The notes beneath the pieces were generated by a model that saw nothing but the letters and a program-made list of their open reading frames with translations, was not told where the DNA came from and made no database searches. A stretch of 64,000 nt of DNA, taken from Nostoc sp. T09. GTDB taxonomy: Bacteria > Cyanobacteriota > Cyanobacteriia > Cyanobacteriales > Nostocaceae. This document shows, piece by piece, positions 1 to 7,813 of the stretch. Positions within the stretch are counted from its first letter, which is position 1. Each line of letters begins with the position of its first letter. Both the position numbers and the translations under genes were made by a program. Where the stretch lies: assembly GCF_002154695.1 (NCBI RefSeq), contig NZ_MTAV01000078.1, forward strand, positions 62,001-126,000. The letters are read 5' to 3'.

Positions 1-51
1 GTACTAACAGTACAACCTGAGAAGGTGACTGAAACAAAGTCAGTCTGAAAG

Positions 52-1077
52 ATGAAAAAAGTTTCTGTAATTATTCCAGTTTATGGAGTCGAGAAGTACA
101 TAGCAGCTACGGTACAATCCGTTCTTGATCAAACTTATAAAAATTTTGAGCTTCTGATTATTGATGATGCTTCTCCTGATAGGAGTATAGAGATTTGTCA
201 GCAATTTACAGATTCTAGAATTAAAATCATTCATCAGGCAAATCGAGGACTGGCTGGAGCTAGAAATACCGGTATTCGCCATGCCCAAGGGGAATATTTA
301 GCTTTTTTAGACGCAGATGACCTTTGGTTACCAGAAAAGCTAGAACAGCACATTAGTCACTTAGAAAACTCACCAGCTGTCGGTGTTAGCTTTAGCCGCT
401 CTGCTTTTATTGACGAAACTGGAAAATCCTTAGGTACGTATCAGATGCCTAAGCTTAAAGAAATTACCACACCTTATTTACTATGCCGTAATCCCGTTGG
501 TAATGGCTCGGCGGCGGTGATTCGCACAGAAGTTTTTGAAGCAATTAAATTCCAAGATAATCTGCACGGTACTATCGAGGATTTTTATTTTGACGAACAC
601 TTTCGCCGAACAGAAGATTTGGAATGTTGGATTCGCATTTCCATTAAGACGGATTGGCAAATAGAAGGTATTCCCGAAGCCCTGACTCTATACCGAGTTA
701 ATTCAGATGGGCTTTCTGCAAACTTGCTTCAGCAGTTAGATTCTTGGGAAAAAGTAATTGAAAAAACACGCTCCTACGCTCCAGGAATAGTTACTCAATC
801 GGAAAAACTAGCCAGAGCCTACCAGTTGCAGTATTTAGCTCGCAATGCAGTTCGTCTGCAAGCTGGTGCAATGGCTGTGAAACTCATCAATCAAGCTTTA
901 GTAAGCAACTGGCGTATTCTGCTGGAAATTCCACGCCCTACAATTTTGACCTTGGTTGCAGCCTATTTTCTTTGGCTCCTACCTCAGTCTCTTTACAGTT
1001 CTATTGAGACAGTTGCTTTAAAGAGCACAGGAGCTAGCCAAAAACGCCGCATTCTGCAAGAGCAGCTGGCTCGTTAA
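52..1077 (+). CDS. Family 2 glycosyltransferase (tandem copy A)
   Basis: This 341-residue protein is a GT-A fold, inverting family 2 glycosyltransferase that should move a sugar from a nucleotide-sugar donor to a growing surface polysaccharide. The N-terminus shows the family start (VSVIIPVY, residues 4-11) and the DD of the donor site near residue 38. The metal-binding DADD lies at 87-90, and an ED-L-CW element near 193 fits the acceptor or catalytic region. The C-terminal 60 residues hold a hydrophobic stretch (LVAAYFLWLLPQS), which may attach it to the membrane. It is the first of three paralogous genes in tandem on the same strand, followed by UDP-sugar synthesis genes, so an exopolysaccharide role is inferred. 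Donor and acceptor cannot be read from sequence. Confidence 0.92.
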   Translation: MKKVSVIIPVYGVEKYIAATVQSVLDQTYKNFELLIIDDASPDRSIEICQQFTDSRIKIIHQANRGLAGARNTGIRHAQGEYLAFLDADDLWLPEKLEQHISHLENSPAVGVSFSRSAFIDETGKSLGTYQMPKLKEITTPYLLCRNPVGNGSAAVIRTEVFEAIKFQDNLHGTIEDFYFDEHFRRTEDLECWIRISIKTDWQIEGIPEALTLYRVNSDGLSANLLQQLDSWEKVIEKTRSYAPGIVTQSEKLARAYQLQYLARNAVRLQAGAMAVKLINQALVSNWRILLEIPRPTILTLVAAYFLWLLPQSLYSSIETVALKSTGASQKRRILQEQLAR

Positions 1078-1150
1078 GAAGTTTGCATATACAGAGCCTA
1101 ATCAAATCTCTTAGATGTTAATTCACTCAAATTAGTAGGAATAATCACAA

Positions 1151-2185
1151 ATGAACAAAGTTTCTATCATTATTCCGGTGTACAAAGCCGAGAAATATAT
1201 AGCTGCTACATTGCAATCCGCTCTTGACCAAACTTACAAAAATATTGAAATTTTAATTATTGATGATGGCTCTCCCGATCGGAGTATAGAAATTTGTCAG
1301 CAATTTACAGACTCTAGAATTAGAATTATTCGGCAGGAAAATCGTGGATTAGCTGGCGCTAGAAATACTGGTATTCGCCAGGCCCAAGGAGAATTTTTAG
1401 CTTTGATAGATGCCGATGATTTGTGGCTACCAGGAAAATTAGAAAAACATATTGCTCATTTAGAAAAATCACCAGAGGTGGGAGTTAGCTTTAGCCGTTC
1501 AGCTTTTATTGATGAAGCAGGGCAACCTTTAGGAACTTACCATATGCCTAAACTCACTGGCATCACCCCACCTTATTTACTTTGCCACGATCCAGTAGGA
1601 AATGGCTCAGCAGGTGTATTCCGGCGAGAGGTGTTTGAAGGCATTCGGTTCCAAGATAATCTTCGTGGTTATCTAGAAGATTTTTATTTTGAAGAACGGT
1701 TCCGGATGTCACAGGATATGGAACTTTTGCTGCGGATTGCGCTTCAAACCCCTTGGCAAATTGAGGGCATTCCTGAAGCTTTAACGCTTTATCGAGTTAC
1801 TAGTGGAACAATTTCAACTAACTGGTTTAAGAAAATAGAGGCTTGGGAAAAGGTAATTGAGCGAGTACGCACCTATGCACCCGAACTGATTGCCCAATGC
1901 GCAAACCAATCTAGAGCCTATCAACTTCGTCATTTAGCTCGCAGAGCAGTACGTCTGCAAGCTCAGGGAAATATAGCTATGCAATTAATTAATCGGACTT
2001 TGGCTACTCACTGGCGCATCCTCTTGGAAGAGCCTCGTCCTACGCTTATGACTTTGGCAGCGGCTTATTTGCTTTGGCTGCTACCCCAATCTGGCTACGC
2101 TAATATTGAGACTATTGTAGCAAAAATTACAGGATTTCTCCAAAGACAATACATTCCTGAAAGTCAGTCAGAACCAAGTATATAA
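1151..2185 (+). CDS. Family 2 glycosyltransferase (tandem copy B)
   Basis: This is a 344-residue GT2 glycosyltransferase, closely similar along its whole length to the genes on either side. It keeps the VSIIIPVY start, the DDGSPDRS donor loop and the DADD metal motif (LIDADDLW). It differs from copies A and C mainly after residue 150 (QDMELLLRIAL in place of the CW-R element) and at the extreme C-terminus, which ends in a different tail. The hydrophobic segment before the tail is conserved. A 73-base spacer separates it from copy A and a short spacer from copy C, so the three are probably co-transcribed. The divergence around the acceptor region suggests a different acceptor or donor from its sisters; this is inference. 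Confidence 0.92.
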   Translation: MNKVSIIIPVYKAEKYIAATLQSALDQTYKNIEILIIDDGSPDRSIEICQQFTDSRIRIIRQENRGLAGARNTGIRQAQGEFLALIDADDLWLPGKLEKHIAHLEKSPEVGVSFSRSAFIDEAGQPLGTYHMPKLTGITPPYLLCHDPVGNGSAGVFRREVFEGIRFQDNLRGYLEDFYFEERFRMSQDMELLLRIALQTPWQIEGIPEALTLYRVTSGTISTNWFKKIEAWEKVIERVRTYAPELIAQCANQSRAYQLRHLARRAVRLQAQGNIAMQLINRTLATHWRILLEEPRPTLMTLAAAYLLWLLPQSGYANIETIVAKITGFLQRQYIPESQSEPSI

Positions 2186-2245
2186 GCAAATGTATTTTAT
2201 GCAGCTTACATATCGTTACTAATATAGAAAAAGGTGTATGTCAAA

Positions 2246-3280
2246 ATGAAAAAAGTTTCTGTAATCATCCCAGTATACAAAGCAGAAAAGTATATAGCTT
2301 CTACACTACAATCGGCTCTTGACCAAACTTACAAAAATATTGAAATTCTGATTATTGATGATGGCTCTCCTGACCGGAGTATAGAAATTTGTCACCAATT
2401 TACAGACCCTAGAATTAAAATTATCCGTCAAAAGAATCGGGGATTACCTGGGGCTAGGAATACTGGTATTCGCCATGCTACAGGTGAATATCTGACTCTT
2501 TTAGATGCTGATGACCTATGGTTGCCAGAAAAATTAGAAAAACATGTTCAGCATTTAGAGAATTCACCTAAGGTAGGAGTAAGTTTTAGTCGCTCTGCTT
2601 TTATCGATGACAATGGACAACCCTTAGGTATTTATCAAATGCCTCAACTTAAAGGAATTACCCCATCCGTTGTCCTTTGCCGAAATCCAATTAGCAATGG
2701 TTCGGCAGCAGTGATTCGTAGAGAAGTTTTTGAAGCAATTAAATTCCAAGACAATCTTTACGGTACTGTTGAGGATTTTTACTTCGATGAGCGATCGCGC
2801 CATACCAATGGTGACTCAACAGATGTTGAATGTTGGTTTCGGATGTCTGTTAAAAGCAATCTGCAAATAGAGGGTATTCCTGAAGCTTTGACCTTATATC
2901 GGGTAAATTCAGGGGGACTATCAGCAAACTTGCTCAAGCAGTTAGATTCTTGGGAATTGGCAATCTCTAGAGCACGTTTATACGCCCCAGAAATAGTTAA
3001 TCAATGGGAAACACTGGCTAGAGCTTATCAGTTCCGGTATTTAGCTCGCAGGGCTGTAACTCTGCAAGATGGTGCAATGGCTGTAAAACTAGTGAATAAA
3101 GCCTTGGCAACTAACTGGCGTATTCTGCGTGAGGAACCGCGCCGTACCCTGATCAGCTTGGCTGCTGCCTATTTCCTTTGGCTACTACCCCAGTCTGTTT
3201 ACAATTCAATTGAGGCTGTTGCTTTAAAGACAACAGGAGCTAACCAAAAACGCCGTATTTTACAAGGTCAGTCTAGTTAG
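2246..3280 (+). CDS. Family 2 glycosyltransferase (tandem copy C)
   Basis: This is the third GT2 glycosyltransferase of the tandem set. The ATG at 2246 (MKKVSVIIPVYK) aligns exactly with the starts of copies A and B and gives 344 residues; an in-frame start 12 bases upstream would only add MYVK. The donor loop DDGSPDRS and the DADD metal motif are intact. It resembles copy A most closely, including the C-terminal KRRILQ ending, but carries a short insertion (HTNGDSTDVE) before the CW motif. A HIP1 octamer lies within the gene near 2800. The pattern fits local gene duplication followed by divergence in the acceptor-facing half. Confidence 0.92.
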   Translation: MKKVSVIIPVYKAEKYIASTLQSALDQTYKNIEILIIDDGSPDRSIEICHQFTDPRIKIIRQKNRGLPGARNTGIRHATGEYLTLLDADDLWLPEKLEKHVQHLENSPKVGVSFSRSAFIDDNGQPLGIYQMPQLKGITPSVVLCRNPISNGSAAVIRREVFEAIKFQDNLYGTVEDFYFDERSRHTNGDSTDVECWFRMSVKSNLQIEGIPEALTLYRVNSGGLSANLLKQLDSWELAISRARLYAPEIVNQWETLARAYQFRYLARRAVTLQDGAMAVKLVNKALATNWRILREEPRRTLISLAAAYFLWLLPQSVYNSIEAVALKTTGANQKRRILQGQSS

Positions 3281-3459
3281 CGATCGCCGCGCGCTCTCTG
3301 CCCTAAGATAAGTGCCTCGGGCATCTTGCCTTGAGGTTCCCTCTGAGCAGATATGGGCGGGCGATATCGCATTACTATGAAGAGCATTGAAACTGACCAT
3401 ACTATCTAGGTAAAGCTAAACCACAAGACCTTCTAATGGCTGTAATTAATTAGCAAACT

Positions 3460-4422
3460 ATGAGAATTTTAGTCACAGGCGGTGCTGGATTTATTGGTTC
3501 TCATCTCATCGACAGACTAATGGCGCAGGGACACGAAGTTATTTGCTTGGATAACTTCTACACTGGTCACAAGCGTAACATCCTTAAGTGGTTAGAGCAT
3601 CCATATTTTGAACTGCTCCGCCATGATATTACTGAACCAATTCGTTTAGAAGTCGATCAAATTTATCATCTAGCTTGCCCTGCTTCTCCAGTTCACTACC
3701 AGTACAACCCAGTCAAAACGGTTAAAACCAATGTGATGGGAACGTTAAATATGTTAGGGCTGGCTAAGCGCGTAAAAGCGCGTTTCCTTTTAGCCTCAAC
3801 ATCAGAAGTCTACGGCGATCCAGAGGTTCATCCGCAGTCGGAAGAGTATCGGGGTAACGTCAATCCAATTGGAATTCGCTCATGTTACGACGAAGGCAAG
3901 CGGATCGCTGAAACTCTAGCATTTGACTATCATCGACAAAACGATGTGGACATTCGGGTTGCGCGAATCTTCAATACCTATGGTCCAAGAATGTTGGAAA
4001 ATGATGGTCGAGTGGTGAGCAACTTTGTTACTCAAGCTCTACGTAATATTCCTTTGACTGTGTATGGTGACGGTTCGCAAACCCGCAGTTTCTGCTATGT
4101 TTCAGATTTAGTAGCAGGGCTAATGCGGCTGATGAATGGCAACTTCATTGGTCCTGTAAATTTGGGAAATCCGGAAGAATACACGATTTTAGAATTGGCT
4201 TCTACTGTTCAACAATTAGTTAATCCCAACGCCGAAATTCAGTTTAAGCCATTACCTCAAGACGATCCGCGTCGTCGTCGCCCAGATATTACAAAAGCGA
4301 AAACTCATCTCAACTGGGAGCCTACCGTTCCTGTAAAAGAAGGTTTAAAACTAACCATCAAAGATTTTCGGACTCGCAGCAAGGATGAGCACTCGTTAGG
4401 GGTCATTGAACTAGCAAAGTAA
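3460..4422 (+). CDS. UDP-glucuronate decarboxylase (UDP-xylose synthase), SDR family
   Basis: This 320-residue extended short-chain dehydrogenase should convert UDP-glucuronate to UDP-xylose with bound NAD. The Rossmann motif GGAGFIGSH (residues 7-15) starts the protein, STSEVYGDP holds the catalytic Ser/Thr, and the catalytic Tyr-Lys pair lies in YDEGKR, the wording typical of UDP-xylose synthases. The substrate loop FNTYGPRM follows. The gene downstream makes UDP-glucuronate, so the two supply consecutive steps UDP-Glc to UDP-GlcA to UDP-Xyl. Both sit directly behind three glycosyltransferases that could use the products. The only other reasonable reading is a related NDP-sugar 4-epimerase, but YDEGKR argues for the decarboxylase. 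Confidence 0.9.
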   Translation: MRILVTGGAGFIGSHLIDRLMAQGHEVICLDNFYTGHKRNILKWLEHPYFELLRHDITEPIRLEVDQIYHLACPASPVHYQYNPVKTVKTNVMGTLNMLGLAKRVKARFLLASTSEVYGDPEVHPQSEEYRGNVNPIGIRSCYDEGKRIAETLAFDYHRQNDVDIRVARIFNTYGPRMLENDGRVVSNFVTQALRNIPLTVYGDGSQTRSFCYVSDLVAGLMRLMNGNFIGPVNLGNPEEYTILELASTVQQLVNPNAEIQFKPLPQDDPRRRRPDITKAKTHLNWEPTVPVKEGLKLTIKDFRTRSKDEHSLGVIELAK

Positions 4423-4441
4423 AAAATGAGAGGAAAAGAAT

Positions 4442-5833
4442 ATGCGTGTATGTGTAATTGGTACTGGGTACGTAGGTTTGGTAACAGGTGCTTGCTTAGC
4501 CCATATCGGGCATCAAGTAATCTGTGTGGATAACAACGAAGAAAAAGTCAAGTTAATGAAGGCTGGGCGATCGCCAATTTTTGAGCCAGGACTCTCAGAA
4601 ATTATCCAATCTGCTATTGAGTCTGGCAACATTGAATTTACCACTGATCTTGGTGCAGGAGTTGCCCACGGAGAAATTTTATTCATTGCTGTAGGAACAC
4701 CACCTTTACCTACAGGTGAAAGTGATACACGCTACGTAGAAGCTGTTGCTCGTGGAATTGGTACGCACCTCAACGGCGGTTATAAGGTAATTGTGAATAA
4801 ATCCACTGTGCCGATTGGCTCAGGTGACTGGGTACGCATGATTGTCATGGACGGAATTGCAGAACGTCAAAAAGTTCTAGTTACAGCTGATGGTACGAGT
4901 AGTAGCGAGACCTTTTTAGATAAGCTGCCAAAGTTTGATGTAGTCAGCAATCCCGAGTTCTTGCGCGAAGGCTCGGCAGTATATGACACATTTAACCCAG
5001 ATCGCATTGTACTGGGTAGCAATAATCCCAAAGCGATCGCGATGATGGCAGAATTGTATGCCCCAATCGTAGAGCGCCAGTTTGCCGCCGATTCATCTTT
5101 ACCACCTGTACCTGTAGTTGTGACTGACATTAGTTCAGCGGAGATGATCAAGTATGCTGCTAATGCGTTTTTAGCAACTAAGATTAGCTTTATTAATGAA
5201 GTTGCTAATATTTGCGATCGCGTTGGTGCTGATGTCACCCAAGTTGCCAAAGGAATTGGTTTAGACTCCCGCATTGGTAACAAGTTCTTACAAGCTGGTA
5301 TTGGCTGGGGTGGTTCTTGCTTCCCTAAGGATGTCTCTGCTCTGGTTCACACTGCTGATGACTATGGCTACGAGGCTCAGTTGCTCAAAGCTGCTGTCAG
5401 TGTTAATGAGCGTCAGCGCCTAATTGCCCTGGAAAAACTCCAGCAGGTACTCAAAATCCTTAAAGGTAAAACTGTAGGACTATTAGGTCTTACCTTCAAA
5501 CCAGACACAGACGACATGCGCGATGCTCCAGCACTCAAGCTCATCGACAGCCTCAACAGACTAGGAACCAAAGTTAAAGCATACGATCCAATTGTTTCGC
5601 AAAGTGGTTTGCGTGATGGTTTATCAGGCGTGCTAGTAGAAACCGATCCAGAACGTTTAGCAGACGGCTGCGATGCGTTGGTACTTGTGACAGACTGGCA
5701 GCAATTCCAGAATTTAGACTACCGTAAGATGGCGACTTTGATGAACAATCCCGTCATCATCGACGGTCGTAACTTCCTAGACCCGAAAGACTTGCAGCTA
5801 GCTGGGTTCCATTATGTAGGAGTTGGACGATAA
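4442..5833 (+). CDS. ugd: UDP-glucose 6-dehydrogenase
   Basis: This 463-residue enzyme oxidises UDP-glucose to UDP-glucuronate with two NAD. The N-terminal NAD fold shows GTGYVGLVTGACLA (residues 7-20) and VGTPP. The catalytic cysteine is in GWGGSCFPKD, and the C-terminal UDP-binding domain holds GLTFKPDTDDMRDAP. The length is standard for the bacterial family. A GAGAGG ribosome-binding site lies about 8 bases before the ATG, and the gap to the UDP-xylose synthase gene is only 19 bases, so the two are co-transcribed. HIP1 octamers occur inside the gene at 4567 and 5033. It supplies UDP-glucuronate to the neighbouring decarboxylase and possibly directly to glycosyltransferases. Confidence 0.96.
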   Translation: MRVCVIGTGYVGLVTGACLAHIGHQVICVDNNEEKVKLMKAGRSPIFEPGLSEIIQSAIESGNIEFTTDLGAGVAHGEILFIAVGTPPLPTGESDTRYVEAVARGIGTHLNGGYKVIVNKSTVPIGSGDWVRMIVMDGIAERQKVLVTADGTSSSETFLDKLPKFDVVSNPEFLREGSAVYDTFNPDRIVLGSNNPKAIAMMAELYAPIVERQFAADSSLPPVPVVVTDISSAEMIKYAANAFLATKISFINEVANICDRVGADVTQVAKGIGLDSRIGNKFLQAGIGWGGSCFPKDVSALVHTADDYGYEAQLLKAAVSVNERQRLIALEKLQQVLKILKGKTVGLLGLTFKPDTDDMRDAPALKLIDSLNRLGTKVKAYDPIVSQSGLRDGLSGVLVETDPERLADGCDALVLVTDWQQFQNLDYRKMATLMNNPVIIDGRNFLDPKDLQLAGFHYVGVGR

Positions 5834-5867
5834 GCAAACTTTTGTTATGTCTACAAATGAGGTAACT

Positions 5868-6287
5868 ATGGCTAAATATCAAGAAACAACACAAATTAAC
5901 GCCCTGTCCATACTTCCATCTGTCACTTCGACAGGTATTAGCGGAACTGAGTTACGCCCTTGGGGTTCTTTTACGGTTTTAGAGGAAGGACGTGGATATA
6001 AAATCAAGCGCATAGAAGTTAAGCCTGGACAGCGTCTCAGCCTGCAAATGCACCACCACCGCAGCGAACATTGGATAGTTGTCTCTGGTACAGCTAAGGT
6101 AACTTGTGGCGATCAAGAACTGTTGCTGAGCAATAATCAGTCTACTTATGTACCTCAGTGTACAACTCATCGTTTGGAGAATTCTGGCGTAATTTCCTTA
6201 GTCTTGATTGAAGTTCAAAATGGCGAATATTTAGGAGAAGATGATATCATCCGCTTTCAAGATGACTATGCTCGTATCCAAAATTAA
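5868..6287 (+). CDS. Cupin phosphomannose isomerase (type II) C-terminal-like protein
   Basis: The ATG at 5868 is preferred because GAGG lies five bases upstream; it gives 139 residues. In-frame starts at 5823 and 5847 would overlap or abut ugd. The protein is a single cupin barrel of the mannose-6-phosphate isomerase type II class. RPWGSF opens the domain, KRIEVKPGQRLSLQMHHHRS carries the metal-binding histidines, EHWIVVSGTAKV is the first cupin motif, and STYVPQCTTHRLEN carries the last histidine. Bacterial homologues are often fused to a GDP-mannose pyrophosphorylase; here the isomerase half stands alone. Its position behind ugd implies a role in activated-sugar supply for polysaccharide, but the substrate is not proven. 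Confidence 0.85.
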   Translation: MAKYQETTQINALSILPSVTSTGISGTELRPWGSFTVLEEGRGYKIKRIEVKPGQRLSLQMHHHRSEHWIVVSGTAKVTCGDQELLLSNNQSTYVPQCTTHRLENSGVISLVLIEVQNGEYLGEDDIIRFQDDYARIQN

Positions 6288-6492
6288 CAGTTGAAGAGCA
6301 ATGGCACTATAGATTTGATTAGCAGATGCTGCCAAAGTTAATTAGTAATGCGAATAGATAAATGGATTTACCCTATCTAAAGGCTACAATTTATGTATGA
6401 ATTAGAATTTACAGCTGACATTTTCACCGTTCTAATTTAAAGTGGGGACTTAACAATGTGTGCCTGCACGCTATTAAGAGTAAGCTAGCTAA

Positions 6493-7725
6493 ATGAGATC
6501 TATATTGGCTGAAAATGAAATAGCGAGGCTGGAGGTTCTTCGGCAATATCGGATTCTAGATACTGCCTGCGAAGTTGCTTTCGATGACCTCACCCTTTTA
6601 GCAGCACAAATTTGTGGCACTCCTATAGCTTTAATTAGCTTGATTGATAACTGCCGTCAGTGGTTCAAATCGAAAGTCGGATTAGATGTTGAGTCAACAC
6701 CACGGGATATAGCGTTTTGTGCCCATGCTATTTTGCAGCCTAATGAAATTTTAATTGTTCCGGATACATTACTTGACCAGCGGTTCGCTAACAATCCACT
6801 GGTAACTTCCGAGCCTTATATTCGGTTTTATGCTGGTGCTCCGTTGGTTACATCCGACGGATATGTGCTGGGAACACTTTGTGTAATTGATCGTATCCCA
6901 CGAGATCTCAGTCTAGAACAACAAAATTCATTGCGGATCTTAAGTCGTCAGGTTATGTCCCAATTTGAGCTTAGACGTAATTTAGAGAAGCTGGAACTTA
7001 TAACCACCACAGAACGCCAACGGACTGAAGATTTAATTTCTGCGCTTTCCCACGATATGCGTACTCCCTTGCTAGCAACTCGTGGTACTCTGCGCGCTAT
7101 GCTAGGTGGGGCTTTTGGCACCGTGAGTGATAGTTGCAGAGAAGGACTTGAGGATTGTCGTCAGGCTAACGAAGATGTCTTAAAGCTTGTCGAGGTGCTA
7201 TTAGATATTTCTCGCCATCACACTCCAGTTTTGAAGAATCTGAACTACGAGATCCTTAACTGGAAAAATATCTTTGCCGAAGCCATTATCCGCAGCAACG
7301 CCAATTGGCAGCAAAAGCAAATAATTAAACATCAAATTTCTCCTTCACTACCAACTGTCTACGGTATTGAGTTAGAAATTCAACGGGTAGTGCAGAACCT
7401 ACTTGAGAATGCTTTACGAGTCACCAAGCCAGATCAGTCAGTTAGCTTGGCGGTGGTAGCGCGGGGAGATACCGAAGTCAAGGTATCAGTGCACGACTAT
7501 GGGCCAGGGATTGCTCTCCAATACAAAGAAAGGCTTTTTCAACGCTTTAGTCAACAACGAGGTCGCAGTGATTTATCTGAACTCAATCTCTACTTATGCC
7601 GCCTCATTGTAGAGGCTCACGGAGGCACGATCAACGTTGAAAGTACTTTTGGTGAGGGTAACACTTTCTGGTTTACCTTACCTGTTACCCCACAGTCTAG
7701 GCTTCAGAATCGACACGAGATATAG
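6493..7725 (+). CDS. GAF-domain sensor histidine kinase with degenerate ATP lid
   Basis: This is a 410-residue soluble sensor kinase without membrane segments. Residues 1-165 form a GAF domain of the oxygen or pigment-sensing type common in cyanobacteria (QWFKSKVGL, FCAHAIL, FYAGAPLVT). The HisKA dimerisation helix carries the phospho-acceptor H187 in ALSHDMRTPLLATRG. The HATPase_c domain has the N box (NLLENALR) and G1 box (DYGPGIA). The G2 box, normally GLGL, reads ELNL here, so ATP-lid function may be impaired. The HisKA and ATPase parts are clearly paralogous to the membrane kinase at 10975, which retains an intact G2 box. No response regulator is adjacent. Confidence 0.92.
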   Translation: MRSILAENEIARLEVLRQYRILDTACEVAFDDLTLLAAQICGTPIALISLIDNCRQWFKSKVGLDVESTPRDIAFCAHAILQPNEILIVPDTLLDQRFANNPLVTSEPYIRFYAGAPLVTSDGYVLGTLCVIDRIPRDLSLEQQNSLRILSRQVMSQFELRRNLEKLELITTTERQRTEDLISALSHDMRTPLLATRGTLRAMLGGAFGTVSDSCREGLEDCRQANEDVLKLVEVLLDISRHHTPVLKNLNYEILNWKNIFAEAIIRSNANWQQKQIIKHQISPSLPTVYGIELEIQRVVQNLLENALRVTKPDQSVSLAVVARGDTEVKVSVHDYGPGIALQYKERLFQRFSQQRGRSDLSELNLYLCRLIVEAHGGTINVESTFGEGNTFWFTLPVTPQSRLQNRHEI

Positions 7726-7813
7726 TCATTGATTACAAGTTGAGATCGCATCAGCTTTGCGAATATTTTTTATCTAAAATTACCTTTTATACTAAAAACT
7801 ATAGGCAATCGGT

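Noticed and set aside
4867-5283. 138-codon frame on the minus strand within ugd
   Set aside because: It is a shadow of the strongly coding ugd frame.
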